The notes below the pieces were generated by a model that searched no databases, was not told the DNA's origin, and saw only the letters and a list, made by a program, of their open reading frames with translations. Source: Catellatospora methionotrophica (GTDB taxonomy: Bacteria > Actinomycetota > Actinomycetes > Mycobacteriales > Micromonosporaceae). From it: 64,000 nt of DNA. Of the stretch, positions 26,237 to 35,775 are shown in pieces (position 1 is the first letter of the stretch; every line of letters begins with the position of its first letter). The stretch is taken from assembly GCF_011297335.1 (NCBI RefSeq), contig NZ_JAAOTJ010000008.1, positions 186,001 to 250,000 of the forward strand. The letters are read 5' to 3'. A program made the position numbers and the translations under genes.

Positions 26237-27649
26237 TCAGGAGTCGAAACCGAGGCCGGCGTGGTCGAGCGTGCGCAGCCACAGGTTGCGGCGTCCCTGG
26301 TGCTCGTCGGCGCGGGCCAGTGACCAGCGGGTCAGCTGGATGCCGAGCGAACGCAGCGGTTCCGGCGGCAGCGGCCAGGGCTTGGACCGTACGAAGTCCA
26401 GCCTGGTGCGTTCCGTGGACGCGCCTTCGAGGTGGTCGAGCATCACCTGCGCGCCGAAGCGCGTCGCGCCCACGCCCAGCCCGGTGTAGCCGGCCGCGTA
26501 GGCCAGCCGACCGCCGAAGGCGGTGCCGAAGAAGGCGCAGAAGCGGGTGCAGGTGTCGATCACCCCGCCCCAGCTGTGGCTGAAACGGACCCCTTCCAGC
26601 TGCGGGAACGTGGTGGCGAAGTGCTCGGCCAGCCGGGTGAAGGTGTCCTGGCGCTGTTCGAGGGTCGGCGCGATCCGGTTGCCGAAGTGGTAGATCGCGT
26701 CGTAGCCGCCGAACAGGATCCGGTTGTCCGCGGTGAGCCGGTAGTAGTGGAACTGGTTCGCCGAATCGCCCAGCCCCTGCCGGTGCCGCCAGCCCAGGGC
26801 ACCCAGCTGCTCGTCGGTGAGCGGCTCGGTCATCAGGGCGTAGTCGTACACCGGGATCAGGTAGCGCTTGAGCTTGCGCACCAGCGGCCCGAAGGCGCTG
26901 GTGGCCAGCGCGACCCGGGCCGCCCGCACCTCACCGTGCGGGGTACGCAGCAGCAGGCCGCCACGGCCGCTGCTCACGCCGAGCACCGGAGTGCCCTCGT
27001 AGATGCGCACGCCCAGGGTCAGGCAGGCCTGCCGCAGGCCCCAGGCCAGTTTCGCCGGGTCGACCATGGCCACCCGGTCGCGGTCCCACCAGCCGCCCAG
27101 GTACGTGGGCGAGTCGACCTCGGCCCGCACCTGGTCGCGGTCGAACACCTCGGCGCGGTAACCCATCGACCGGGTCAGCTCCGCCGACTCGCGCAGCCAG
27201 TCCAGCTGGTACGCGGAGGTGGCCACCTCCAGCTCACCGGTGCGCTCGAAGTCGCAGTCGATGCCGTACCGGCCCAGCGTGTCCTCGATCTGGTCGAGGT
27301 TCTCCCGGCCGAGCCGTTCCAGCTCGGTGATCTCGTCCGGGAAGCGGTCCACCCCGTTGGCGAGCCCGTGCGTGAGGCTCGCGGAGCAGAATCCGCCGTT
27401 GCGCCCGGAAGCGGCGTGGCCGCACACCCCGGACTCCAGCACGACCACGTCGGTCGACGGGTCGCGTTCCTTGGCCAGCAGCGCCGTCCACAGGCCGCTG
27501 TAGCCGCCCCCGATGACTGCCAGCTGCGCGGTGGTCGCGCTGGTCAGCGGGGGAACGGGTGCCGGCCGGGAGGGCCGGTCCGTCCAGTACGGCGTCGGCG
27601 ACGCATCTGACAGCGCCGACGCCCACAGTTTTGATCCTTTGGCCCGCAT
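26237..27649 (-). CDS. FAD-dependent oxidoreductase (PuuB-like)
   Basis: A 470-residue DAO-family flavoenzyme. The FAD site is AVIGGGYSGLWTALLAKE, with SGRNGGFCSASL and a C-terminal GYTGLGVGATRFGAQVMLDHL. It resembles gamma-glutamylputrescine oxidase (PuuB) and related amine oxidases. ATG 27649 follows AAGGAGGAG by about 9 nt. An operator-like inverted repeat and a -10 TATAGG-type box lie upstream. It is likely cotranscribed with the gene at 24887. About as long as, and similar in motif layout to, the second PuuB-like gene at 37233. Confidence 0.85.
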   Translation of the reverse strand: MRAKGSKLWASALSDASPTPYWTDRPSRPAPVPPLTSATTAQLAVIGGGYSGLWTALLAKERDPSTDVVVLESGVCGHAASGRNGGFCSASLTHGLANGVDRFPDEITELERLGRENLDQIEDTLGRYGIDCDFERTGELEVATSAYQLDWLRESAELTRSMGYRAEVFDRDQVRAEVDSPTYLGGWWDRDRVAMVDPAKLAWGLRQACLTLGVRIYEGTPVLGVSSGRGGLLLRTPHGEVRAARVALATSAFGPLVRKLKRYLIPVYDYALMTEPLTDEQLGALGWRHRQGLGDSANQFHYYRLTADNRILFGGYDAIYHFGNRIAPTLEQRQDTFTRLAEHFATTFPQLEGVRFSHSWGGVIDTCTRFCAFFGTAFGGRLAYAAGYTGLGVGATRFGAQVMLDHLEGASTERTRLDFVRSKPWPLPPEPLRSLGIQLTRWSLARADEHQGRRNLWLRTLDHAGLGFDS

Positions 27650-27676
27650 GAGCCGATCTCCTCCTTCTACTACCCG

Positions 27677-27734
27677 GGAGCCGGGTTTGCGGCTCCTTTT
27701 CCCTATAAATGCCCAGACAAACGAAATGTCTGGG
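27677..27734 (-). promoter_or_regulatory. Operator-like repeat and leader hairpin ahead of the FAD oxidase
   Basis: 8-bp inverted repeat CCCAGACA-N7-TGTCTGGG (27712-27734) followed on the minus strand by a TTATAG-type -10. A 7-bp leader hairpin (GGAGCCG/CGGCTCC, 27677-27696) precedes the ribosome-binding site. The repeat fits a dimeric regulator; none is identified. Confidence 0.4.
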
Positions 27735-27742
27735 AATACCAA

Positions 27743-27793
27743 ACGGCCGCCGAGCCGGCTCCCCACGAATCAGTGGGGCCGGTCGGCGGCCGT
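27743..27793 (-). terminator. Terminator of the polyamine ABC operon
   Basis: Long hairpin with arms ACGGCCGCCGA (outer, 11 bp) plus inner GC pairs around a GATTCGT-type loop, followed by TTTGG on the minus strand, 9 bp beyond the permease stop at 27802. Confidence 0.75.
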
Positions 27794-27801
27794 CAGGCTT
27801 G

Positions 27802-28635
27802 CTAGGACGTCGCGGCGCGGCGGGCGGAGCGGCGACGGGTGCGCAGCTGGCCCGCGATGACGAACGCGAACGAGATCAGGAACATCGCGGTGGCGATCGC
27901 GTTGACCTGCGGCGGGATGCCGCGCAGGTTGGAGCCCCAGATGAACATGGGGAACGTGGTGTAGTCGCTGGTGCCGGTGACGAAGTTGGTGATGATGAAG
28001 TCGTCGAAGCTCAGCGAGAACGCCAGCAAAGCGGCGGCCACGATGCCGGGCAGCACGAGCGGCAGGATGACCAGACGGAACGCCTGCCACGGCGTCGCGT
28101 AGAGGTCCATCGCCGCCTCCTGCAGCCTCGGGTCAAGCCCGGCCAGTCGCGCTTTCACGGTCACCACTACAAACGATATGCAGAACATGACATGCGCGAT
28201 CAGGATCGTCAAGAAGCCCATCGGGATCTGCAGGCCCAGGAACAGGGTCAACAGCGAGGTGCCCATGACGATCTCGGGCGTGGCCATGGGCAGGAAGATC
28301 AGCGTATTGGTCGATCCGCGCCCCCAGAAACGGTAGCGAACCAGCGCAAAAGAGATCAAAGTGCCCAGGATGGTGGCGATGAGCGTCGCCGACAACCCGA
28401 CATAGATGCTGCGCATCAGCGAGTCGCACAGCCCGGCCGCGCCGCAGATGTCCGTCCAGTTGTGCCAGGTGAAGTCGAACGTGCTCAGGTCCAGCACGTA
28501 CGTCGTGTTGCGGCTGGCGGGCTGGTTGAACGACAGCAGCATGACCACGGCGATCGGCACGAACAGGTACGCCAGCAGCACGAAGCCGAGCAGCAGCACC
28601 CACTTCTCGGCGATCCAGCGCCAGAACCCGCGCAT
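27802..28635 (-). CDS. potC: Spermidine/putrescine ABC transporter permease (PotC-like)
   Basis: A 277-residue inner-membrane permease with six hydrophobic segments and the cytoplasmic EAA loop EAAMDLYATPWQAFRLVILPLVLPG-type (Glu-Ala-Ala near residue 167). Its start overlaps the potB-like stop (TGATG). Last gene of the operon aldehyde dehydrogenase - potD - potA - potB - potC. Confidence 0.92.
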   Translation of the reverse strand: MRGFWRWIAEKWVLLLGFVLLAYLFVPIAVVMLLSFNQPASRNTTYVLDLSTFDFTWHNWTDICGAAGLCDSLMRSIYVGLSATLIATILGTLISFALVRYRFWGRGSTNTLIFLPMATPEIVMGTSLLTLFLGLQIPMGFLTILIAHVMFCISFVVVTVKARLAGLDPRLQEAAMDLYATPWQAFRLVILPLVLPGIVAAALLAFSLSFDDFIITNFVTGTSDYTTFPMFIWGSNLRGIPPQVNAIATAMFLISFAFVIAGQLRTRRRSARRAATS

Positions 28636-29558
28636 CAGACCACCTCCTCCGTGCCGAACAGCTTCAGATAGATCATCACGAGCACGAGGATCGTCAGCAT
28701 CAGCATCATCGACAGCGCCGAGGCGATCGGGTAGTCGTTGACCACCAGGAACCGCGAATAGATCACGCTGCCGATCATCTGGGTCTTCGGCCCGCCCAGC
28801 AGCTGTGCGTTGACGTAGTCACCGGCGGCCGGGATGAACGTCAGCAGCGTGCCCGCGAGCACGCCCGGCAGGGACAGCGGCAGCGTCACCCGCAGGAAGC
28901 TGCGCACCGGCCCGTGGTACAGGTCCCGGGCCGCCTCCAGCAGCCGCAGGTCCAGCCGCTCCAGGCTGGCGTACAGCGGCAGCACCATGAACGGCAGGAA
29001 GTTGTAGACCAGGCCCGCGATCACCGCGAACTCGGTCGCCAGCAGCCGCCCGTCCGGGCCCAGCAGGTGCGTCCACCTGAGGAACTCGACCACCGGCCCG
29101 CTGTCGGACAGGATCGCCTTCCACGAGTAGGTGCGCACCAGGTAGCTGGTGAAGAACGGGGCGATCACGCCGACCAGCATCAGGTTCTTCCAGCGCCCGC
29201 CCTTGACCGCGATCGCGTACGCCAGCGGGTAGCCCAGCAGCACGCAGATCACGGTGGTGAGCAGCGCGTACCACAGCGACCGGACGAACTGCTCGTTGAA
29301 CAGCTCCCAGGCGGTGCTGTAGTTCGAGAACGCCCAGGCGAACGAGTACCCGGTCTCGACAGAGCCGCTCGGGTCCCAGAGGCTCGCCATCGCCAGCTGG
29401 AACACCGGGTAGACGAAGAACACCGCCAGCCACGCCAGGCCGGGGGCGAGCAGGGCGTACGGGACCCAGCGCCGCCGCCGCATCCCGGCCGGTGGTTCGA
29501 CCGGGATGTCGGTGGCGACCGGTGTTCCCGTCGACGCCGTGGGTAGCAGAGCGGCCAC
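28635..29558 (-). CDS. potB: Spermidine/putrescine ABC transporter permease (PotB-like)
   Basis: A 307-residue permease, six hydrophobic segments after a 30-residue N-terminal extension; EAA loop EAARDLYHGPVRSFLRV. GTG start, 1 bp after the potA stop. Pairs with PotC in the membrane channel. Confidence 0.92.
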   Translation of the reverse strand: MAALLPTASTGTPVATDIPVEPPAGMRRRRWVPYALLAPGLAWLAVFFVYPVFQLAMASLWDPSGSVETGYSFAWAFSNYSTAWELFNEQFVRSLWYALLTTVICVLLGYPLAYAIAVKGGRWKNLMLVGVIAPFFTSYLVRTYSWKAILSDSGPVVEFLRWTHLLGPDGRLLATEFAVIAGLVYNFLPFMVLPLYASLERLDLRLLEAARDLYHGPVRSFLRVTLPLSLPGVLAGTLLTFIPAAGDYVNAQLLGGPKTQMIGSVIYSRFLVVNDYPIASALSMMLMLTILVLVMIYLKLFGTEEVV

Positions 29559-29559
29559 G

Positions 29560-30651
29560 TCAGCTCCCCACGAGGAACGAGTGCGCGGGTGACCAGTGCA
29601 CCGCCACCTGCGCCCCGGGCAGCGCCGGTGCGGCGATGCCGGAGTTGGGCACGAACACCGTCAGCTCGCTGCCCCACGGGGCGCGCACCAGGTACTGCGT
29701 GGAGACGCCGGTGAAGGACGCGTCGGTGACGACGCCCTGCACCGCAGCGTGGCCCGAGGGCACCGCGGCCAGGCCGTCGGCCAGGTGCAGCTTCTCCGGG
29801 CGTACGCCCAGCAGGGCCGTGCCCGACGTGACCCGGCACCGGGCCGACGGCACCGCCAGCCGGTTGCCGTGCGCGTCGACCGTGACGTGCCCGTCGGCCT
29901 GCCCGGTGACCTCAGCCTTGATCAGATTGGACTGCCCGAGGAAGTTGGCCACGAACGCCGAGGCCGGGAACTCGTACATCTCCGCCGGGGCGCCGAGCTG
30001 CTCGATCCGCCCGGCCTGCATCACGGCGACCGTGTCGGCCATCGTCATGGCCTCCTCCTGGTCGTGCGTGACGTGCACGAAGGTGATGCCGACCTCGGTC
30101 TGGATGCGCTTGAGCTCGATCTGCATCTGGCGGCGCAGCTTGAGGTCGAGCGCGCCGAGCGGCTCGTCGAGCAGCAGCACCTCGGGCTGGTTGACCAGGG
30201 CACGGGCCAGCGCCACCCGCTGCTGCTGGCCGCCGGACAGCTGCGCCGGGCGGCGCGACCCGTACTGGCCGAGCTGGACCAGGTCGAGCATCTCGGCGAC
30301 CTTGCGGCGGGTGTCCGCCCTGTTCTCGCCCTTGCGGCGCAGCCCGAACGCCACGTTGTCCGCGACGCTCATGTGCGGGAACAGCGCGTAGCTCTGGAAG
30401 ACCGTGTTGACCGGCCGCTTGTAGGGGCGCATCCGGGTGATGTCCAGCCCGCCGAGCGTGATCCGCCCGGCGGTCGGCTCCTCCAGTCCGGCGACCATGC
30501 GCAGCGTGGTGGTCTTGCCGCAGCCCGACGCCCCCAGCAGCGCGAAGAACGAGCCGTCCGGGATGGTCAGGGTGAGGTCGTCGACGGCGGTGAACCCGCC
30601 GAACGTCTTGGTGACGTTCTCGATGCAGAGGTCCTGGTCGGTCACCTTCAA
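29560..30651 (-). CDS. potA: Spermidine/putrescine ABC transporter ATPase (PotA-like)
   Basis: A 363-residue ABC ATPase: Walker A GASGCGKTT, Q loop FQSYALFPHM, signature LSGGQQQRVALARAL, Walker B VLLLDEPLGALD, H loop VTHDQEEA; C-terminal TOBE domain (about residues 270-360). The first codon is TTG at 30651; GTG at 30645 is an alternative. It starts 4 nt after the potD stop. Confidence 0.94.
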   Translation of the reverse strand: MKVTDQDLCIENVTKTFGGFTAVDDLTLTIPDGSFFALLGASGCGKTTTLRMVAGLEEPTAGRITLGGLDITRMRPYKRPVNTVFQSYALFPHMSVADNVAFGLRRKGENRADTRRKVAEMLDLVQLGQYGSRRPAQLSGGQQQRVALARALVNQPEVLLLDEPLGALDLKLRRQMQIELKRIQTEVGITFVHVTHDQEEAMTMADTVAVMQAGRIEQLGAPAEMYEFPASAFVANFLGQSNLIKAEVTGQADGHVTVDAHGNRLAVPSARCRVTSGTALLGVRPEKLHLADGLAAVPSGHAAVQGVVTDASFTGVSTQYLVRAPWGSELTVFVPNSGIAAPALPGAQVAVHWSPAHSFLVGS

Positions 30652-30655
30652 CCTG

Positions 30656-31891
30656 TCACGCCCCGATCGCTGCCTGGAACTTGGCCGTGTATTCCTTCTC
30701 CTCCGCCTCGGTCAGCGGCTTGAAGATCTTGATCTTCGCCTGCATCGCGGCGTCGGGGAAGACGAGAGGGTTCTGCGCGAGATCAGGATCGATCTTGGTC
30801 ATCTCCTCCTGCGCGCCGGCCACCGGGCAGACGTAGTTCACGAACGCGGCCACCTCGGCGGCCACCTTCGGGTCGTAGTAGTAGTCGATCACCGCCATGG
30901 CGTTGCTGGCGTGCGGCGAGGTCACCGGGATCAGCGCGTTGTCCGACCAGAGCATCATGCCCTCGTCCGGCGTGATCAGCTTGATCTTGTCGTTCTCGAA
31001 GCCGAGCTGGATCACGTCGCCGGACCACGCGATGCACGCGGCGATGTCGCCCTTGGCCAGCTCCTGCACGTAGTCGTTGCCGGTGAAGCGGCGGATCTGG
31101 CCCGACGCCACGGCGGCCTTCAGCTTCTCCAGCGCGGTGTCGAAGTCGGCCGTGGTGAAGTTGCCGGGGTCCTTGCCGCCGGACATGAGCATGAAGCCCA
31201 TCGTGTCGCGCATCTCGGTGAGACAGGTGACCTTGCCCTTCAGGTCGGGGCGGGTCAGCAGCTCGTCGACGGTGCGCACCTCCTTGGCCACCCCGGTGTT
31301 CACGCCGATGCCGGTCAGGCCCGACTGCCACGGCGCCGCGTACTCCATGTTCGGGTCGAACTGGCGGCTGCGCAGCGCCGGCGACAGGTTCTTCAGGAAC
31401 GTGGCGACCTTGTCCGGGTTGAACTTGGCCGCGAAGCCGTTGCGGATGAACGTCGTCGCCATCCAGTCGGTGAAGACCACAAGGTCCCGGTCGATCGGCT
31501 GGCAGGCGGCCAGCTGCGTGCGGATCTTGCCGTAGAACTCGCTGTTGTCGTTGATGTCGGCGGTGTAGGACACGTCGATGCCGGTCTTCGCCTTGAAGGC
31601 GACCAGCGTCGGGTGGACCTCGGCGTTCTTCTCATCCTCGTCCAGGTAACCGAGCCAGTTCGAGAAGGCGACCTTGCGCTCGGCGGCCGACACGTCGGCG
31701 ACGGTGCAGAGCGGGCCGGCCGACGGGCCGGCGGTGCCGTTGCCGGTGCCCTTGGTGCCACAGGCGGCCAGCGCACCGCCGGTCACCGCGAACGCCCCAC
31801 CGGCGAGAGCCCCGCGCAGCAGCGTCCGGCGCGACGGCATGGCCGCCAGCACCGCCTGAGCCTGCGGGGAGAGAGGTATGCGACGAGCCAT
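30656..31891 (-). CDS. potD: Spermidine/putrescine-binding lipoprotein (PotD-like), copy 1
   Basis: A 411-residue periplasmic-type binding protein. The N-terminus SRRTLLRGALAGG ... LAAC is a twin-arginine lipoprotein signal, with the lipidated Cys about residue 44. Polyamine-binding-type segments FSNWLGYLDEDE, DWMATTFIR and IAWSGDVIQLG are present. ATG 31891 has AAGGAA upstream. It lies directly before potA. A second homologue without its own permeases is at 34394. Confidence 0.9.
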   Translation of the reverse strand: MARRIPLSPQAQAVLAAMPSRRTLLRGALAGGAFAVTGGALAACGTKGTGNGTAGPSAGPLCTVADVSAAERKVAFSNWLGYLDEDEKNAEVHPTLVAFKAKTGIDVSYTADINDNSEFYGKIRTQLAACQPIDRDLVVFTDWMATTFIRNGFAAKFNPDKVATFLKNLSPALRSRQFDPNMEYAAPWQSGLTGIGVNTGVAKEVRTVDELLTRPDLKGKVTCLTEMRDTMGFMLMSGGKDPGNFTTADFDTALEKLKAAVASGQIRRFTGNDYVQELAKGDIAACIAWSGDVIQLGFENDKIKLITPDEGMMLWSDNALIPVTSPHASNAMAVIDYYYDPKVAAEVAAFVNYVCPVAGAQEEMTKIDPDLAQNPLVFPDAAMQAKIKIFKPLTEAEEKEYTAKFQAAIGA

Positions 31892-31937
31892 CGAACGTTC
31901 CTTCACTGCCAGAGGGGTGTACAGGCGCAGATATCAC

Positions 31938-33422
31938 TTACTGACTGAAGACGGTGCGGTGCCAGGGCTTCGCGGCGACCGCGGTGGTGTCGTACATGAC
32001 GTGCTTGATCTGGGTGTACTCGTCGAACGAGTACGTGGACATGTCCTTTCCGAAGCCGGAGCGACGGTAACCCCCGTGTGGCATCTCGCTGATGATCGGG
32101 ATGTGGTCGTTGACCCACACACATCCGGCGCGCAGCTCGCGCGTGCCCCGCAGCGACCGGTGGACGTCCCGCGTCCACACACTCGCCGCCAGGCCGTACG
32201 GCGTGTCGTTGGCCAGCACCACCCCTTCATCATCGGCGTCGAACGGCAGCACGACCAGCACCGGGCCGAACACCTCGTGCTGGACGACCTCGCTGTCCTG
32301 GGCGGCGTCGACAATCAGGGTGGGCGCGTAGTAGGCCCCGTGTGACAGACCCGCCGGCACCCGGCCACCGGCAACGATCTTGGCACCCGCCGCGCGGGCC
32401 CGGTCGACGAAGCCCGCCACCCGGTCGCGCTGGGCAAGGCTGATCAGCGGACCGATGTCGGTCGCCGGGTCCAGCGGGTCCCCGGCGCGTACGCCCTCGA
32501 ACAGCTCGGCGACACGCGCCACGAACCGCTCGTAGAGCGGGCGCTGCACGTACGCACGCGTGGCGGCGGTGCAGTCCTGACCAGAGTTGATCAGCGACCC
32601 GGCCACCGCGCCCTGCGCCGCGGCCTCCACGTCCGCGTCGTCGAAGACCAGGAACGGGGCCTTGCCGCCCAGTTCCAGGTGCACCCGCTTGACCGCGCCC
32701 GCGGCCGCCGCGCCGATGCCCCGGCCGACGGCGGTCGAACCGGTGAAGCTGACCATGTCCACGTCCGGGTGGGCGACCAGCGCCGCCCCGGCGACCGGGC
32801 CGCGCCCGGTGACCACGTTGACGACCCCTGCCGGGATGCCCGCGTCCAGGCAGGCCCGCGCGAACATCACGCTGGTCAGCGGGGTCAGCTCGGCGGGCTT
32901 GAGCACGATGGTGTTGCCCGCCGCGACCGCGGGCAGGATCTTCCAGGCCGCCATCTGCAGCGGGTAGTTCCACGGCGAGATCGAGCCGACCACGCCGATC
33001 GCCTCGCGCCGCACGTAGCTGGTGTGGTCGGCGGAGTACTCCCCCGCCGCCTTGCCCTGCAGGTCACGGGCCGCACCGGCGAAGAACGCGGTGTTGTCGA
33101 TCGTGCCCGGCACGTCGAACTCGGTCGCCAGGCGCACCGGCTTGCCGGTCTGCGCCACCTCGGCGGCGACGAACTCCGGGGCCCGCTCGGCCAGCAACGC
33201 GGCGAGGCGGTGCAGCGCTGCGGAGCGCTCGCCCGGGGTCGCGCCCGACCAGCCGGGGAAAGCCGCCCGCGCGGCCGCCACGGCCGCTTCCACATCTTCC
33301 TGACCAGCCAGCCCGTACTCCGCGACGGTGCTACCGTCGGCGGGGTTGACCACGGCGAAGCGCTCACCCGACGTGCCGTCCGCGATCCGGTCACCTATCA
33401 CGTTCGGCGAAAAGCCGGTCAT
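31938..33422 (-). CDS. Aminobutyraldehyde-type aldehyde dehydrogenase
   Basis: A 494-residue dehydrogenase close in motif to the patD gene at 18852: ISPWNYPLQMAAWK, LELGGKAPFLV, catalytic Cys in NSGQDCTAATRA, and PHGGYRRSGFGKDMS. GGGAGG precedes ATG 33422. First gene of the polyamine transport operon, so it probably oxidises the aldehyde from the imported polyamine (4-aminobutanal or gamma-glutamyl-aminobutanal). Divergent from the AsnC-type regulator. Confidence 0.9.
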   Translation of the reverse strand: MTGFSPNVIGDRIADGTSGERFAVVNPADGSTVAEYGLAGQEDVEAAVAAARAAFPGWSGATPGERSAALHRLAALLAERAPEFVAAEVAQTGKPVRLATEFDVPGTIDNTAFFAGAARDLQGKAAGEYSADHTSYVRREAIGVVGSISPWNYPLQMAAWKILPAVAAGNTIVLKPAELTPLTSVMFARACLDAGIPAGVVNVVTGRGPVAGAALVAHPDVDMVSFTGSTAVGRGIGAAAAGAVKRVHLELGGKAPFLVFDDADVEAAAQGAVAGSLINSGQDCTAATRAYVQRPLYERFVARVAELFEGVRAGDPLDPATDIGPLISLAQRDRVAGFVDRARAAGAKIVAGGRVPAGLSHGAYYAPTLIVDAAQDSEVVQHEVFGPVLVVLPFDADDEGVVLANDTPYGLAASVWTRDVHRSLRGTRELRAGCVWVNDHIPIISEMPHGGYRRSGFGKDMSTYSFDEYTQIKHVMYDTTAVAAKPWHRTVFSQ

Positions 33423-33673
33423 ATCGCCTCCCACTTGTCAGATGTTCAACAACCCGCGGCGCGACGATCGTGACATGACGTGCGCCACATGACAAGGGAT
33501 TCCGTGGCGAATCTGGAGTGCGACTACGGATTCCGGCATCCGATATCGCGACTTGATGACGTTTCCGTTACGGGGGTGGCCGCTAAGTGCCGGAATCGTC
33601 TGCCTCGTAGCGATACGATGCGCGGGCTGGACCAACACGCACTCCCCCTTTGCGTACGCCCCAGGAGGCCTCA

Positions 33674-34201
33674 TTGCCGACGCCCGCCGACTCCGCCACA
33701 TCCCGCGGGGTCATCCGCCGCCACCCTCAACTCAACCACGCCAACCATGCGCTCCTCGACGACATCGCGAAGCAGATCATCGAGCAGTTGCAGGAGGACG
33801 GCCGCAGACCGTACGCGACCATCGGCCGCGCGGTCGGCTTGAGCGAGGCGGCGGTGCGACAGCGCGTGCAGCGACTCATCGACGCGGGCGTGATGCAGAT
33901 CGTGGCCGTCACCGACCCGCTCCAACTGGGACTGGGCCGCCAGGCGATGATCGGCGTGAAGACCACGGGTGACCTCGACGGCATCGCCGACCGGATCTCC
34001 GCGATCGAGGAGGTCGACTACGTGGTCATCACCGCCGGGTCCTATGACCTGCTCCTGGAGGCCGTCTGCCGCAACGACGACCACCTGCTGGAGATCCTGC
34101 ACGAGGTGCGCGCCGTCGACGGCGTGATCGGGGCCGAGGTCTTCGTCTACCTCAAACTCCGCAAACAGACCTACTCCTGGGGCACCGGCGCTGCCGCCTG
34201 A
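33674..34201 (+). CDS. Lrp/AsnC family transcriptional regulator
   Basis: A 175-residue regulator: N-terminal winged helix-turn-helix (RPYATIGRAVGLSEAAVRQRVQRLI) and C-terminal RAM ligand domain (VDYVVITAGSYDLLLEAVC). The TTG start at 33674 has AGGAGG 5 nt upstream. It is divergent from the polyamine operon (first gene 33422), so it likely controls it in response to an amino-acid or polyamine-derived effector. Confidence 0.92.
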   Translation: MPTPADSATSRGVIRRHPQLNHANHALLDDIAKQIIEQLQEDGRRPYATIGRAVGLSEAAVRQRVQRLIDAGVMQIVAVTDPLQLGLGRQAMIGVKTTGDLDGIADRISAIEEVDYVVITAGSYDLLLEAVCRNDDHLLEILHEVRAVDGVIGAEVFVYLKLRKQTYSWGTGAAA

Positions 34202-34211
34202 CCCGTTTTTC

Positions 34212-34276
34212 ATAGACGTTGGCCTATCTGGATGAAAAATTCGTGATCGAACTCATCCAGATAGGCCAACGTCTAT
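34212..34276. repeat. Inverted repeat, ATAGACGYTGGCCTAT family, copy 1
   Basis: 24-bp perfect arms (34212-34235, 34253-34276), 17-nt loop, after the AsnC gene and before the convergent potD-like copy 2. Flank CCCGTTTT is shared with the copy at 53077. Confidence 0.85.
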
Positions 34277-34308
34277 TCGAGGGGCGATGCCGCGCCGCGC
34301 TTTCGATC

Positions 34309-34367
34309 GACGCTGGCCCATTACGTCGAGTTCGATCTACAAATACTCGATGTAATAGGCCAGCGTC
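34309..34367. repeat. Inverted repeat, ATAGACGYTGGCCTAT family, copy 2
   Basis: 22-nt arms (34309-34330, 34346-34367) with two differences, in tandem with copy 1. The 3' flank GTCTATGAGAAGCGGGG is nearly identical to that of the 53 kb copy. Confidence 0.8.
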
Positions 34368-34393
34368 TATGAGAAGCGGGGTGGGCGGGGCGG

Positions 34394-35641
34394 TCAGACG
34401 CCCATGACGGCGGAGAACTTGGCGTGGTAGTCGCGCTCTTCGGACTCGCCGAGGGGGGCGAACGCCTTCACGCCGGCGAGCATGGCCTCGTCAGGGAAGA
34501 TCAGCTTGTTCTCGGCCAGGTCGGGGTCGATCTTGACCATCTCGTCCTGCGCGCCCGCAACGGGGCAGACGTAGTTGACCCAGGCGGCCACCTCGGCGGC
34601 GATCTTCGGGTCGTAGTAGTGGTCGAGCAGGGCCATCGCGTTGCTCGCGTGGGTCGCGGTGACCGGGATGACGGCCGCGTCCGACCAGATCAGCAGGCCT
34701 TCGTCGGGCGATACAAACTTGATCTTGCTGTCTTCGATGTTGAGTTGCAGGGCGTCGCCGGACCAGGCGATGGCGGCCGCGACGTCGCCCTTGGCCAGGT
34801 CCTGGACGTACTCGTTGCCGGTGAAGCGGCGGATCTGGCCGGACTCGACGGCCTGGCGCAGCTTTTCCAGCGCGGCGTCGAAGTCCTCGGGCGTGAACGC
34901 CGCCGGGTCCCTGCCCAGCGACGCGATGAGCAGGCCCATCGTGTCCGGCATCTCCATCGACACGGTCACCCGGCCCTTGAGGTCGGGGCGGGTGAGCAGC
35001 TCGTCGACGGTGCGCACCTCCTTGGCGACCCGCGTGTTGACCGCGAACCCGGTCAGCCCGGACTGCCACGGCACGGCATAGCGCAGCTCGGTGTCGTACG
35101 GCCGGGCCTTCAGCGAGGGCAGCAGGTTGCGGCGGTAGTTGGGTGTCTTCGCCGGGTCGAGTTCCTGCGCGAAGCCGTTGCGCAGGAACTTGTTGACCAT
35201 CCAGTCGGAGAACACCACGATGTCGCGGTCGACCGGCTGGCAGGCCGCGAGCTGCGCCCGGATCTTGCCGTAGTACTCGTTGTTGTCGTTGATGTCCTCG
35301 GTGTAGGACACGTCGATGCCGGTCCTGGCCTTGAACGCGGCCAGCGTCGGGTGGCGGGTCGCGTCGCTGTCGTCCACGTCCAGGTACTGCACCCAGTTGC
35401 CGAACGACACCGCGCGCTCGCTCGCGGAAAGGTCCGCGGCGGTGCACGCCGCCCGGGTGGACGCGCCGGTCTGCGGCTCCAGGCCCTTCGGGCTGCACGC
35501 GGCCAGGATGCCGCCGGTCGCGGCGAGCGCGCCGCCGCCGAGCGCGCCGCGCAGCACGCGCCGCCGTGAGGGGGTCGCGGTGGTGGCCGCGAGCAGGGCG
35601 CGGGCCGGGGCCGACAGAGGACGAGCGCGCAATCGAGGCAC
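34394..35641 (-). CDS. Spermidine/putrescine-binding lipoprotein, copy 2 (orphan)
   Basis: A 415-residue homologue of the potD product with the same motif order (FGNWVQYLDVDD, DWMVNKFLRNG, IAWSGDALQLN). Its N-terminus SRRRVLRGALGGG ... LAAC is again a Tat lipoprotein signal. It begins with GTG and has no clear ribosome-binding site. No permease or ATPase adjoins it; it may share the PotABC components or bind a different polyamine. Confidence 0.88.
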   Translation of the reverse strand: MPRLRARPLSAPARALLAATTATPSRRRVLRGALGGGALAATGGILAACSPKGLEPQTGASTRAACTAADLSASERAVSFGNWVQYLDVDDSDATRHPTLAAFKARTGIDVSYTEDINDNNEYYGKIRAQLAACQPVDRDIVVFSDWMVNKFLRNGFAQELDPAKTPNYRRNLLPSLKARPYDTELRYAVPWQSGLTGFAVNTRVAKEVRTVDELLTRPDLKGRVTVSMEMPDTMGLLIASLGRDPAAFTPEDFDAALEKLRQAVESGQIRRFTGNEYVQDLAKGDVAAAIAWSGDALQLNIEDSKIKFVSPDEGLLIWSDAAVIPVTATHASNAMALLDHYYDPKIAAEVAAWVNYVCPVAGAQDEMVKIDPDLAENKLIFPDEAMLAGVKAFAPLGESEERDYHAKFSAVMGV

Positions 35642-35775
35642 CTATCGCTGGGCAGGCTGAGAGCCTGGAGGGGTATCGGCTGACCAGCAATTGTGCCCAA
35701 ATCGCCCTACTGCCTGCCCGCTGAGGTGCGGCAGTTCACAAACCGCCCGACCATGTCGCCCAGGTTGCCGACGTA

